In this document: positions 49,413-61,030 of the stretch, in pieces
How positions within the stretch are numbered: position 1 is the first letter of the stretch
Layout: every line of letters starts with the position of its first letter
Source of the DNA: Prostheceraeus crozeri
Taxonomy: Eukaryota; Platyhelminthes; Polycladida; Euryleptidae
DNA length: 64,000 nucleotides
Assembly: GCA_907163375.1 (NCBI GenBank)
Contig: CAJQUW010009249.1
Span: forward strand, 103,918 to 167,917
Direction: 5' to 3'
Translations under genes and position numbers: made by a program
Notes under the pieces: generated by a model
Told to the model about the DNA's origin: nothing
Database searches by the model: none
Seen by the model: the letters and a program-made list of their open reading frames with translations, nothing else

Positions 49413-50380
49413 CCGGGTGTCCATAAAAGTGTGGAACCATGGGAATTACAAAGAAAATGTGACTAATATCAAGAAATGTGCATTATTATGTAATCAAGAA
49501 ATGTATTGCAATATGAATAACTAGTAAAGCGGAAAACATCTTTTCGAATACTCACAATTTTACACGTGTTCAAAGTGTTCACCATGAACATCATGACATT
49601 TCTGAGATCGAACTGAAATTTTATACATTTTGCGTCACAGTTTCACATTTTGCACTTCCAGGATTCGTTCTTGCAAGTGAACTAAATCCCGCATTCTGAT
49701 TTGGTACAGAGCTGGCTAACTGAGCTCGGTCGGGACTCCATGGAGCCCATTCATCTGTTCCTCTACGACCAATCCAGCTATCAAAATGTCTCGTTGAGGC
49801 AATTTCTATCCTTGATGGCGATGTAATAGCGGGACGTATCTAAATCTTGTTGAAATCAGTAGGTTTTCATCCAATTTCATCAACTTCAGGTAATAGTTGC
49901 TTTTGCAACATTTTCTTGTGTCACCGCTTGCACAGTCTCAAGAAAGAAGAATGACCCAAGAAAGACGGGATCTCCATAAACCACGCCGTCTAAAATCCAA
50001 AACCGATTATTTTGCTTGCTTCCTCGCTTGACATATCAAAACTTCACCAAAGTGAAAAGCGGCCATCGAGTTGAAGGGTTGTTGCTATCATATGTGACAT
50101 AAATATATCAATAACTTAAGGACTGTGAACGTAGAAGACTTTGCATCTTAGCGCGATCTCGTGTCAAAATGTTAACAACAGTGATTCCAAGTGTCACGAT
50201 GCTCATGGCGAACATCTGCAAAATTCAAGTATTCGGAAAGATATTTTTTACTAGTTGATTACCAGGAATGCATTTCTTGGTTACATAATAGTGCGGCATA
50301 TGATAATGCGGTGCATAATGATATTAGTCACATTTTCTTATCATTTTCTATGGTTCCAGACTTTATGGACACATCCTGAC
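49413..50380 (-). mobile_element. mariner-like transposon remnant
   Basis: Inverted ends of about 75 bp (GGGTGTCCATAAAAGTGTGG at the left; GGATGTGTCCATAAAGTCTG inverted at the right) share GAAAATGTGACTAATATCA further in. Minus-strand fragments match mariner transposase: a degraded FQQDGA..H box read as FQQDLDTSRYY, then WIGRRGTDEWAPWSPD (usual form WIGRGGP..WPPRSPD), and the C-terminal GEHFEHV. The N-terminal half is gone and frames are broken in several places. It is inactive. Confidence 0.8.
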
Positions 50381-51580
50381 TGAGTCCAGACTTCTTTATC
50401 GTGGGTTCAACATTTAAATTTAGCCGTGCATTCGGTGTGTGACTTCAAGCTTGCTGCCTCGATCAACTATTCGACTCAATGAATTACTGATGAGACTTTA
50501 TTACCAGTTTTTGTTATGCCTTCACTATGATTATGTAATATCTTGTATCTGTAATTGAGAGCCTCATGGTTCTCAATATTTATTTTATTCATTTTGTCAT
50601 CGTCTGTTTCACTCTCATTGTCACTTTTCTTTCACTTCTTGATGTTGCGTTTGTAATTCATTTCCGTTCAACTCGAAAATGAGTTTGTAGGCTGATAATA
50701 TTGACTAATACTGACGCCATCCCTATCGTCCTCCTGTCGATGTTAGAGAGGCCTAACACCTGAATAATGTAGATTTAATTTAAATCTAAACCTTCACTTC
50801 GGCCATCTATATGTATCCTAATTCCGACGAAGAAGCAGATTTTGCCAAATGATAGATGTCATGCTTGATCCACTCAAACGAAATAGTGTATCGATCAAAA
50901 GATGTAGTTGACCAGGTGACGGGAGATCATCTTTCTGAGAAAGTTATACAAGGTAATTAAAACTCCCCTTTTCAGTTTAGGCCAATATAATCAAGTTAAA
51001 GTTAAAAGCATTGTAGACAGGCCTTCGGCGTCCATCGCCTTCAACGGTCGATGTTTGGATGGCACAGATGCAGCCTTTGTGAAGGTTTATATAAGAGTGA
51101 ATGATATCAAGAACTGTGTTGCATGCGTGATTGGCTGTTGAACTGTAGAGTTATATTGTAACAAGGTAATTCATGTTTCCTATTGATTGCTGGCTTAAGT
51201 TGTGTGATTGCTTTGGCTTCTGTTATTGTTGTATCTCGTGTGTTGGTCAGTTTGCTAATGAGACCGACCTGAAAAGTCCCGATGTCGCCAGCGCCATTAT
51301 GTTTTTCTATTAAGTGTTGATAAAGGGCGCTCCATGTACTTTTGTTTGTAATAGCTCGCTTATGTTCTTGATGCCTCGTCTTAAACATTCTCGCTGTTTT
51401 GCCGACGTAGAATTCATTACACATTCTACAGGTGTATTTGTACACAATAAACTTTTTCCGGCAAATATTACTTTTACATTCAAGGCAAATCTCGCAATTA
51501 CAATTTTGGTTATTACTTTTGTGCTAAAAAAATGATGCCGATTTCATACCGTATTCGTTTGTGACTTTTATGGGGAATTT

Positions 51581-52180
51581 TTATTTATCAATTAATTTAT
51601 TTACTTTGCGATTGCATCCGTCGTTTACAAAAGGCAATTTGAAATTAACTATCTTATGTGGTCTTGGTTTTCGTTGCTTATTCTTAGGTTTTGCCTGTCG
51701 GCAGTCATTTTTATTATAATCATCATCGATTAGAATACTCTGGAATTCGCTTATATTTTCTTGTTTTCTGATATCGTCATTACAGCATTTAGCAATTGAC
51801 TGAAACCTATTGCTTATGAGATTTAGTTTTACATGCCATGGTAAAAAGGCATCCTTACGTAAAGTAATGTTCGAATGTTCAGCTTTATGATACCAGTTGT
51901 ACATAACCTCATTGTTTGAAATTTTTATTTTTATATCTAGAAATTGCAACCATTCTCGAGGCTCGGGCGTCTCTAGTGTAAACTTAATATTTTTATTTAC
52001 TGAATTGAAAACTGTCAATATTTCATTAAAGGAGCCTTCGTCATATGGTATTGGCCCTATTATGATGTCATCAATATACCGTTTGTATATTTCGGGTTGA
52101 ATATTCAATTTAGCTAGAGCTTCTGTTTCAATGCTATGCATGAAATTTATTGCAAACGGAGGAGCAAAATGAGCACCCAT
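51581..52180 (-). CDS. Penelope-like element d: RT palm part
   Basis: About 200 codons containing GAHFAPPFAINFMHS, YKRYIDDIIIGP with the paired catalytic Asp residues, and EWLQFLDIKIKISNN, followed by a basic region (KPKNKQRKPRPHK) typical of the RT-to-nuclease linker. Confidence 0.8.
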   Translation of the reverse strand: MGAHFAPPFAINFMHSIETEALAKLNIQPEIYKRYIDDIIIGPIPYDEGSFNEILTVFNSVNKNIKFTLETPEPREWLQFLDIKIKISNNEVMYNWYHKAEHSNITLRKDAFLPWHVKLNLISNRFQSIAKCCNDDIRKQENISEFQSILIDDDYNKNDCRQAKPKNKQRKPRPHKIVNFKLPFVNDGCNRKVNKLIDK

Positions 52181-52216
52181 GGGTACTCCCTTGGTTTGTT
52201 TATATACTTTATCATT

Positions 52217-53155
52217 TTATTTTATTTCATAATTATAACAAAGAAAATTTAGCAAACGTTCTACGTCTTCAAGATTAATACCATAGTTGTCAATTTTGTC
52301 CCAATGGCTGCGCAACAGCTCAATATTGTATTCTATACCTTCTTCTATCGGTATACTTGGGTACAGGCTTATGACATCCAGGGAAATGAATACCTTATTA
52401 TTTACGTTAGTCTGTTCGTTTAATAGTGCTATCAGATCATCGCTATTAGATAAGTAAGACGGAATATATTGTAAGACTTGAGTTAGAATTTTAGAAACTA
52501 CCCAATCAATTTTCTCGATAGGGGTGTTGCGAACTGAGGCTATCGGCCGAACCGGAAAGCCATCGTCCGATCTCTCCTTATGATCTCTGAGAAAAGTAAA
52601 GAAATTGGTCGGGTTACTACCAGTTGTAATTAATTTTTCACTCTGAGATCGCAAGGCCAGACTATCTCTAATAACATTTTTGATATGTTTATTGGCTTGT
52701 TTCTCTAATGAATCAACTTTAGTCTTATTTAATTCTAAGTAAGTCATTTCATCTTTTAATACATTTTCATTTTTCTTTACTAAATCTTCCGTTTTACAGA
52801 ATACAAATCTATTCATCTTATCTGACGGGTTGCATTGTAAATTATTGCTCTGTAAGAAAGCTTCAGTTTTTCGTTTTTTATTTTTAGTGTCTAGATACTC
52901 TTTGCTATTACTAAGTTTTTTAGTTTCGCAAAACAAAATATCCTTCAACTCATATTCGAAACATACTATCTTTTGTTCCATCTCTTCGCTCATTTTAGGT
53001 GGCAAATTACATGTATTTTTGTCGAATGATACTATTAAATTCGCTTCATTAGCCTCAACGTCTTTGAAACTAGAACTCCAACGTAAATTGTATTTTAATG
53101 TCTCGCAATTCAAAGAGACTTTATCCCAAAAGCTCTTATTGATGTCATGCGACAA
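52217..53155 (-). CDS. Penelope-like element d: N-terminal and RT fingers part
   Basis: 312 codons, mostly helical and Lys/Glu-rich at first, then the conserved RT blocks PVRPIASVRNTPIEK and VFISLDVISLYPSIPIEEGI; the Asp in SLDV is the first metal-binding residue of the RT palm. The frame stays open upstream to about 53250. Confidence 0.8.
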   Translation of the reverse strand: MSHDINKSFWDKVSLNCETLKYNLRWSSSFKDVEANEANLIVSFDKNTCNLPPKMSEEMEQKIVCFEYELKDILFCETKKLSNSKEYLDTKNKKRKTEAFLQSNNLQCNPSDKMNRFVFCKTEDLVKKNENVLKDEMTYLELNKTKVDSLEKQANKHIKNVIRDSLALRSQSEKLITTGSNPTNFFTFLRDHKERSDDGFPVRPIASVRNTPIEKIDWVVSKILTQVLQYIPSYLSNSDDLIALLNEQTNVNNKVFISLDVISLYPSIPIEEGIEYNIELLRSHWDKIDNYGINLEDVERLLNFLCYNYEIK

Positions 53156-53641
53156 GCGGTACTTAGGGCCGTTACTTATTAAGTCAGCTACGGCATCGGG
53201 AATCTCCAGGTAGGTCTCATTAGTAAACTTAGTGTCTGTCGTGGCTGCTATCGATCAAAAATTGGACTTTTAGGTCCATAGAAAATGTTTCTTGGTCAAC
53301 CGATATGTTCTTTTCACCACTCTCAACCTGAAGTAATGGATGCCAATTTTCTTCGGTCACACATGCACGATTTCCTTGTCGCCGTCATCGATGAGAGACA
53401 TTCGCTGATAACAACTCGATCAGCGCCATTCATTTACCTTTTGTAATATATTTGGGTTTCTCCTATGAAATCAATCAGTTGTTGCTGCTGAATCCGTCTC
53501 ATCAGTTATCAACAGTAATCGAAACAAACACGTGACGCTCATAGTCACGCTTCATCGTACTACTTGTACATAGCATTCACGTCATCACTTTCATAGACTC
53601 GAATTTAAACAATGTGGTTGACTGTGGAAGCGCCTATCGTA

Positions 53642-53815
53642 CAGGGTGAGTCTAAAATTAAATGTCCCTATTTTCTTTATTTATTCTAATTTATTTTATT
53701 ATTACTTATTATTTCCTATTCTTTATTTCTAAAAAAAATCTAAAATGGTATATCGTATGTAATCATTGATCTACAACACGTTCAAAAATAGGGACATTTA
53801 ATTTGACTCAGCTTG
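53642..53815. mobile_element. Small MITE with 28-bp inverted ends
   Basis: CAGGGTGAGTC plus AAATTAAATGTCCCTATTTT at the left is inverted at 53778-53815 (AAAATAGGGACATTTAATTT, GACTCAGCTTG). TA dinucleotides flank both sides, as in Tc1/mariner-type MITEs. In the paralogous segment at 1593 only the right half survives. Confidence 0.8.
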
Positions 53816-54105
53816 TAATCAAGGAAGCTCAGATTAGATATTCCAGCCTTCTTGGAAAAGCATGCAGAAACTATTCAAATTCGTGTGCAATAGCTTCTAG
53901 CCATCGAGTGCTTTGTCGGATGAGTCCTTCTGTCGAGGTTGGAGAGGCGCAATAGTCATACACTGGAAATTGTAGACTTGATAGCAAACTGAAATTTCTT
54001 TAAGAGCAGTCATTCTCTGAAAAAAGAATCAAAAAAGAATCATTCCGTGAAAAAAGAATCAAAAGAGACTGGCAACCCGAGTGGTTCACGAAAGAAATTA
54101 GAGAA

Positions 54106-55116
54106 TTGATGCGAAAGCGCGATTACAACAAAGCCAAGAAAGAGTACGATCTTTATCGTCTCTATAGAAACAAATGTGTTGCTCTTATTCGCAAAGCGAA
54201 GCAGGACCACTATACGAATCTTATAGAGACCAGTGCAACAGACACCAAAAAGTTGTGGAATCACCTGAAAGGTCTGGCGCCATCAAAGAAGTCCGCTACT
54301 ATAACATCTATGAACATAAACGGCAATCTATCAGAAAATCCCACCAAAATTGCAGACGAATTAAACAAATTCTTTGTGACTGTGGCAGAAAGACATTCTA
54401 CAAAAGCCAATGGCCATGGCATAAGCAACATTCTAAATACGCTGCGTCTGTACGTCTCCAGGTTCAGTCCGGATCAGTTCCAAATACCTCAAATTACCAT
54501 TTGCGAAACTGAATGTTTGATCAAAGAATTATCGTCAAATAAAGCAACTGGATTGGACAATATTCCTCCCAAGTTACTCAAGTTGGGCTGTGTAGAACTG
54601 GCACCATCATTGACAACGATTATCAATTTGAGCCTAACTTCTGGAATCTTCCCCAACATGTGGAAGCAAGCCCGCGTATCTGCAGTACACAAGAAAGGCG
54701 ATGTCAATGACATGGAAAATTACAGGCCGATATCAGTGCTACCAATAACAAGTAAAATCATCGAAAGGCATGTACACAAACATTTATATCTGCGTATGCA
54801 TCCGATGTTGCATGTCTCCCAATCTGGTTTTAGAGAAGGTCATTCATGTGAAACAGCTTTAATCAATATGTTGGATCAATGGACGAAGAGCATTGATGAT
54901 GGTGATTTGAATGCAGTTATAATGTTGGACCTTAAAAAGGCCTTTGAGTTGATAAATCATGAGCTTTGGTGGAAAAACTTTTGGCCTATAACGTCTCAGA
55001 GCTTTCATCTACTTGGTTCAAATCCTACTTGCAAAACAGGTACCAAGTTGTGTCTCTTCAAAATGGACTATCAGACAAGCTCTCAGTACCCAGCGGAGTG
55101 CCTCAGGGGTCTATAA
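54106..55116 (+). CDS. LINE reverse transcriptase, N-terminal part
   Basis: Contains the pre-RT helix (RKRDYNKAKKEYDLYRLYRN, KLWNHLKGL), the fingers blocks (SSNKATGLDNIPPKLLK, VSAVHKKGD, NYRPISVLPITSKIIERHVH, SQSGFREGHSCETAL) and the first catalytic block VIMLDLKKAFELINHEL. The metal-binding Asp is present (LDLKKAF). After NHEL the frame is lost and the following codons are out of frame. Confidence 0.85.
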   Translation: MMRKRDYNKAKKEYDLYRLYRNKCVALIRKAKQDHYTNLIETSATDTKKLWNHLKGLAPSKKSATITSMNINGNLSENPTKIADELNKFFVTVAERHSTKANGHGISNILNTLRLYVSRFSPDQFQIPQITICETECLIKELSSNKATGLDNIPPKLLKLGCVELAPSLTTIINLSLTSGIFPNMWKQARVSAVHKKGDVNDMENYRPISVLPITSKIIERHVHKHLYLRMHPMLHVSQSGFREGHSCETALINMLDQWTKSIDDGDLNAVIMLDLKKAFELINHELWWKNFWPITSQSFHLLGSNPTCKTGTKLCLFKMDYQTSSQYPAECLRGL

Positions 55117-56015
55117 TCGGCCCACTGCTCTTTATCATCTTTGTCAACGACCTACCCTTACATCTATCTGCCAGCAATATCGTTGACATGTATGCTGATG
55201 ACACAACCATTACTACCACCGGAAAATGCCTAGATGATGTGAAGGGCAATGTTGATACTCTAGTCAATGAGGCGGAGTCCTGGTGTAAGGGCAACGGTAT
55301 GGCACTGAACATGGAGAAGACAAAGGGCATGCTTATTACAACTCGGCAAAAACGGCGGCGACTCAGTAAGGATGAGATAACCACATTCTCCCAAAGAATA
55401 TCTTTGACTGACAAGCACAAAGTCCTTGGAGTTATAGTCGACCAAGATCTGACATGGAATGAGCACGTTCAATATGTTGCTCGGCGTGTGAGCAGCTATG
55501 TTGCCTTGTTGAGAAGGATAAAGCAATTCTTGCCAATTCGTGTGCGGAGAATCTTCTTCATGGCCTACATACAATCTTGCTATGACTTTTGTTTATCGGT
55601 GTGGGGTGCTTCCTGTCACATAACGAGAATTGAGAAACTCCAAAAGCTTGCAATCAGAGTTGTGCTTGATCGCCCAAAACGTGAAAGCTCCAAACCTTTA
55701 TTCAAAGAAATGCACATTATGCCCATGAGCACTCGAGTCGACTTTAAGCAGACTCTACTTGTGTATAAAGCCCTAAATCAGTTAGCACCAACTTATTTAC
55801 AACGCATGTTTTTACGCAAGGAACAAGAGAAAAAGACACGATCTGTAACACAAGGAGACCTGTGTATTCCCAAAGTTAGAACCAAACTAAGAAAGATGAC
55901 GCTTGTGGTTCGAGGTGCAGAACTCTATAATTCCTGCAATCGTTGTGTCCGAGAGGCTGACAGTGTTTTGAAATTTAAGCGAAACTATATATGTGATTTC
56001 TTCAAAACCTTCTAA
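54966..56015 (+). CDS. LINE reverse transcriptase, C-terminal part
   Basis: Continues the RT in the next frame: WFKSYLQNRYQ, VPSGVPQGSIIGPLLFIIFV, the active site VDMYADDTTI, NMEKTKGMLI and the thumb LGVIVDQDLTWNEHV, ending with the C-terminal tail (IEKLQKLAIRVV, KALNQLAPTYL) and a stop at 56015. YADD is intact. A single-base change near 54966 would explain the split from the upstream part. Confidence 0.85.
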   Translation: MVEKLLAYNVSELSSTWFKSYLQNRYQVVSLQNGLSDKLSVPSGVPQGSIIGPLLFIIFVNDLPLHLSASNIVDMYADDTTITTTGKCLDDVKGNVDTLVNEAESWCKGNGMALNMEKTKGMLITTRQKRRRLSKDEITTFSQRISLTDKHKVLGVIVDQDLTWNEHVQYVARRVSSYVALLRRIKQFLPIRVRRIFFMAYIQSCYDFCLSVWGASCHITRIEKLQKLAIRVVLDRPKRESSKPLFKEMHIMPMSTRVDFKQTLLVYKALNQLAPTYLQRMFLRKEQEKKTRSVTQGDLCIPKVRTKLRKMTLVVRGAELYNSCNRCVREADSVLKFKRNYICDFFKTF

Positions 56016-56118
56016 TTGATGTTCATTCCCTTTTATCTACCTAATCATGTTTTTCTGTATGCTAGAGGACCATTGTAAATTAGCTATTGCTACCAGTGTT
56101 ATCCTCTTAAAATAAAGA

Positions 56119-56149
<31 letters not shown>

Positions 56150-57343
56150 CTCTTGTCATTGGAAAACTGAGCAATCAACTATTGAAATTCAATTAATTTT
56201 TGATGAGCTCTGCATTCCGCCACTATTGAATTATGTGATTCCATCTCGCTGTTTTTGAAAAATTAGAAAACTTATTTTAGACATGGACTGCTGCGTTTTG
56301 AAGAAAATCAAATGCTATCGCTGCTATCAAGATATGAAGAAATATTGTCTTCCATAAATTCAAAAATTAGTGAAATCAACTGTCCAGAAATATCTTCAGG
56401 ATAGAAGCTGTCTTCTTTTAAAAATTCAATTTTCTAGTATTTTCCAGCACAGTTATCAAAATTGGCTGTCTCCGAGGATCAGTCGAATGTAAATATCATG
56501 AAATCATTTTAAAAAAAGTGCAAGTAGATGATATTTGGCTGAAAGAAATTCATCATGAAAATAATGTAACTTTGTGATAATTTGTGTACTTAAATTGAAA
56601 TTGTTTGCATAACTTTTTTCAACGTTTATCTGATGAAAAAGAAAGTTTCAATGTTCCCCATTAAATTTGATAAATGAGGTTTCATGTAATATTAACGAAG
56701 TTAGGAGTCGGGCATGCATGAGCTTTCTTCACCTCTTCACGCATTGCCTCGTTTTTGTAGGATTTACGGATAACTGAATTTACAGAACAAAGCTGAAAAG
56801 TTTAGTCTGGAGGTTCAATTTGTCGATGATGCTTCGCGACAAGAAGCTAAATAGAATCATAAAGGAACTTGATCTCATCTGTCGTCTAATAAGTAAAACG
56901 AAACAAGTTCTAAAATCCTTAAATACTAAACAAAGTTCAATTGAAATAGAGCAATTCCTTTGTTTCTATTAAATGACACTGTATCTGCGGGGTTGGGTCA
57001 ATCCAGAACAGTATATCCCATGAGTGGCCTCCCGAGAAGAGGAGAAGCCGGTTGGGACACACATGACCTTTTTCCGAATTTTCATTCAATTATATAATGT
57101 ATACTTGATATACATAAGTGATTTACAGTTTTTGTACAAGTGCAAGCATTTATTATTTGATCAGCATCTAAATTTTGTGACTCCAAGTTTCACGGATTTG
57201 CAGAGAAGCAACCGATCGTCAAACAGAAACAAATGCGAAGGAATTGCATTTGTAGCTCTCATGATTGTAGATTAATTGTAGATGTCTGTAGATCAGATAT
57301 TTAGTTGAAAGCAATGCATTGCACAAATGTACAGTATGTAGCG

Positions 57344-60300
57344 CAACCAACATTTGACCCAACCTTTCTTATCCAGGCGACATCCGAGTTAGCACATGTT
57401 TCTCTTTATTGTCAGCATCTTCATGAAGGATCTTGTGGTCTTTTCGTTATATGTATTAGGACATCTCCACTCCCTACGAAAACTATCTCCTTGTTCATCC
57501 GGACTTGAAACCGACTATCGCAGTGTACCAGCAGTTATTGTATTTTTCGTCAAAAATGAAGTATGGTGTTTTTCGCATTTTGCACAAAAGCCAGTAGAAC
57601 AGGCAAAACTGCTTTATGACTGGTCGTGTCTCTTGTTTCGGATGTGCATTTCGGAATTCTCTGCGTCTATCTACGGTGTTTTCTCACCGTCGATCTTGAT
57701 TTTTACATCATTGTGATCCTCATCGTTGGCTTGATATTGTCGTGGCATCAGTTGAGCTCTTTGAGCCTTTCCTCGTTTGTTTTTTGGAAGAATCCGTTTT
57801 TTCTCTATCTATCAGTGAGTGCTACTCTCCGCGCGTTGCCTGCCGTGTTGTTCTGCAGCTCAGCTGACATCAAAGAAAGTGTCCCTCTATTGACGCTTCA
57901 ACCTCTATTTCTCAGATTCAGGTTTGTCTTTGAACTGCAGGAAGCTCGCGTGCTACCGTAGTACAACGCTTTCTGTTGCCATGATCTGTGCGCCCTTACG
58001 AAGTCATCACACTGTCCGTGGTGGGTATGTTTTTACAATTATCTTTATGTCTGTATAAGCATACAGAGCAAAAATATACACTTATAACTCATAATTTGCT
58101 TGTAAGTGAGATTATCAATTGAATGAGTGAATTGAAGTAACCATTAAATTCTCGTAAATGTACAAGTACTGTGCATTTATTTACAGGCTATTTTTGAAAG
58201 GCTAGAGGAAAATTGGACATTCACTCCTCGTACTTTACTTGAATCATATAAGTACACAGTACATGTATGAGTGTTATGATTATTTCATTCAATTAATAAG
58301 CTAACTAACAGGTAAATTATGAGTCATACGTGTATGTTTTGCACTGTTTGGTTACACGGACATAAAGATAATAAATTGTGAAAAAGATAAAATGCGGCTT
58401 TTATGGACGCAAAAGCTGCGTGCAATACCTAGCCTGTTCTACAAGTCTGTACAACATACTCCAGGTTACCATTAAATGCATCCATCGATCGCCTACGATT
58501 ATATTAGTGCCAACCTGTAATAATGTATTCACATACATGTACATAAAAATTGTACAACCTATTTGCAAAAGATATTAAACGTAATGTTGCCCTACGATCG
58601 CCTACGATTACGTATTATTTCATTGCTGACCTCCAATGGTGTAACGCCCATTTGCTCGACAAAAATGATTTTTATATTTCACAGTGCTATAATCTCTATG
58701 ATTATTGCTTCCATAATATAGTTTATGCTTTCCAAAGTGTGCATAAATTTCAAAGAGTGCAATAAACAGTCTTTATTGCACTCCTTCATTGAAATACATT
58801 AGCACATAGAAAGTTTTCTCGACTTCTGTAACACCTAAATCTTCTAAATTTTGATATCTTGTATGAATGGATATTGCATACTCGTGCATACTCAATTCAC
58901 ACAATTGGAAGAGGAAGGAATCGAGAAATGAGAGAGAAATGAAGATGAATTTATATCAGGTTGCATTAAATGAATGATGTTTTTGTTTAGATCATCCCAA
59001 AAAATTATTTTTCATGTATATTACGGTACATCTGCGTATTCTGCTCATCTTCCCATGTTCCATTTTTCGATATGACTAATTAAATGGGCGCAAATATTGT
59101 CTCTTTATAGTGACATAAATGCTTCATTTTAGGAAGTTCTATTGAGAATATTTTTTCCAAACTTGCTCCATGCCCTTTAGAAATATAAAACTACAATGTC
59201 ATGTACTTTAGAGTTTTCAATGTTTCAATTTTACACCGGTTATTAGCCATAGAAAAAATACAGCATAATTTTATGTCTTTTTTGAAAAATTCTCATACCC
59301 ATGTCAATGGGCGAATCACTGAAATTCAACAATACACTTTTGTATGATGCCCTCAATCAATTCTAATATATCCTAGTTTGAGTGTCGTAGACTGCAAACT
59401 CTGTTGGCGACAGTTGAAAAAGGGCCAAAATCCATGTTTTATCTTTGAAGAGCTGCAGTGAAAATCCCATGTTGAAATTGATATGAACGGATCGACAGTT
59501 TTTTTTATTTTGCCCTTAAATTGACTATCAGAAAATGTTAGACCCCCATATTCCTTCTTAAGCGTGAATAACTGTGCACAATTTGGCGCGAGTTTGACCC
59601 TCAAAAATCTTTCTTCGCCTCTGGTCGAATTGGTATTGAGATGAAGCGTTAGATCTTCTCATGAGGTCGAGACATTCACTAAGCTTTGTATTCCAAGTTT
59701 AAGAATTAGAAATTTCTCAAAAACTATTGTCTGCAGGCTCGTCGAAAGGAAAAGTCATTGTTTTTTTTCAATAGATACTTTCTCAGAGTTTGAGTTGAAT
59801 TTGAGAAAACTGTAAGATGAAAACATGTTAAATTTGCTGAATTTTCAATTGTCATGTGTCCATGGAGATGATGAGTAAAACACTGTCGCCTACAGACGCT
59901 ACAAACGTAGAATTTGGGCCGCCGATTTTCAAGGCGAGATTGCGACCAAACCGTTGACATTTGAATGTCCAGTATAGAACATGCAGGAAAACTACCTAGT
60001 ATCCATCGATGCTCAAAAAATCAGTTACCATTGATTGACGCTGCGACCTGTAGCCTGAACCAACCGATTGGCTTGACTGTTTGTTGATGACTAGCTGTTG
60101 ATGAGATAAATCTGCATGTACAATGGACAGAGAAGCAGGCTATCTGATTTCAAAATTGCTTTGGTTTGATTTTCAAATCATGTTAAGGATCATGATCATA
60201 GATTCTGGTAGTTCTGTGAAATATAAAGTTACTTACAGAACTCGTGCAAAGTATCTAGCTTAATTGCACTTTTCTCGATCAACAAACTATGCCCTCGCCC

Positions 60301-61030
60301 TTCGGGCTCGTGCATAGACATGTTGATCTCAAAAAATGCAATAAAGCTGGATACTTTGCACTTGTTGTGTAAATAACTATTAGAATAAAACTTCTGTTTA
60401 GGTACGCCGGAGACTCTGTTATAAATATAGAAGCAGGGACAAATATCGATCAAGTCGAAATTAAAGCTTTTAAAAATCAAACCATTCATTCTATTGTAAG
60501 TCTACATGTAGCACACATATACTCGTACATAATATTCACATGTACCTGTCGAAAGACGAATTGCTCTTAAGCGAAGGAACTGCATTTTAACATTTTAAAG
60601 TGATGTAGGCCTACATAATGGTAATATTATTTTGCAGTGAATTGACTTGGCATTTCTGAACATGCGTGTGATTCATCAAACAACATGACAAATTGAGCAT
60701 ATGACAACATGATTATTTTACATATTAATACATGTATTTTGCTCTTTATTTCAGGAAAGCTGAATGGTGCCTCCCATTCTACAATAGCTGAATTGATGAA
60801 CATCCAAAGCAGAGTCGACTTCTTCAGTTATCAGCGAAAATGAACTGCAATGTCAATGGATCAATTCCATTCCTGAATCATTCGGTACGGATGATCATCC
60901 TCATCCCAAATGTTCGGCTGAACCATTGCCTTACATATTTCCTGTTGATAAACAATCTAATGGAGCATCAGAACACCAGCTCAGGACACCAAATAATGCC
61001 GTCTGACATGCTAACGATTCCTTGAGAGAC
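57344..61030. other. Unannotated stretch
   Basis: No gene is supported. At 57396-57961 two overlapping + frames of just over 100 codons include a hydrophobic run (FYIIVILIVGLILSW) but no domain. The word CGATCGCCTACGATTA occurs at 58486 and 58597. At about 60740-60755 a good splice acceptor (TTTATTTCAG) is followed, in phase 1, by 28 open codons ending in TGA at 60841; this could be a terminal exon, but nothing else supports it. Confidence 0.45.

Larger units (their letters stand above)
50990..53255 (-). mobile_element. Penelope-like element d (nearly full coding region)
   Basis: Three minus-strand pieces in Penelope order. 53250-52217: N-terminal region and RT fingers (KYRLSHDINKSFWDKV, PVRPIASVRNTPIEK, FISLDVISLYPSIP). 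52180-51581: RT palm (MGAHFAPPFAINFM, RYIDDIIIGPIP, WLQFLDIKIKI). 51445-51107: GIY-YIG nuclease (YKYTCRMCNEFYVGKTAR, then HQEHKR), with a Cys linker (CNCEICLECKSNIC) just before it. The active-site YIDD is intact. The extreme N-terminus seems missing and about two or three breaks separate the pieces. It is a separate lineage from elements a-c. Confidence 0.9.
54019..56146 (+). mobile_element. LINE (non-LTR retrotransposon), 5'-truncated
   Basis: Begins just upstream of the RT domain and ends in a (TTA)n tail at about 56122-56146. The 7-mer ATTCTCT flanks it (54012-54018 and 56147-56153), and the paralogous segment shows the empty site near 1876. The RT is jockey/CR1-like in style. The endonuclease and ORF1 are missing because the copy is truncated. 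One frame change near 54966 splits the RT into two open stretches. An AATAAAG signal precedes the tail. Confidence 0.93.
53743..57343. repeat. Segmental duplication, copy B (partner 1593-4310)
   Basis: Collinear with copy A from AAAATGGTATATCG to a final GCAATGCATTGCAC..AGCGCAA match (57310-57343). It lacks the TTAA MITE and about 270 bp that copy A has, and it contains the 2.1-kb LINE at 54019-56146. By eye the copies differ by only a few changes per hundred bases. Confidence 0.88.

Noticed and set aside
57626-57961. Open frame of 111 codons with a hydrophobic run, a possible membrane protein
   Set aside because: No start context, splice sites or recognisable domain, and overlapping frames are also open.
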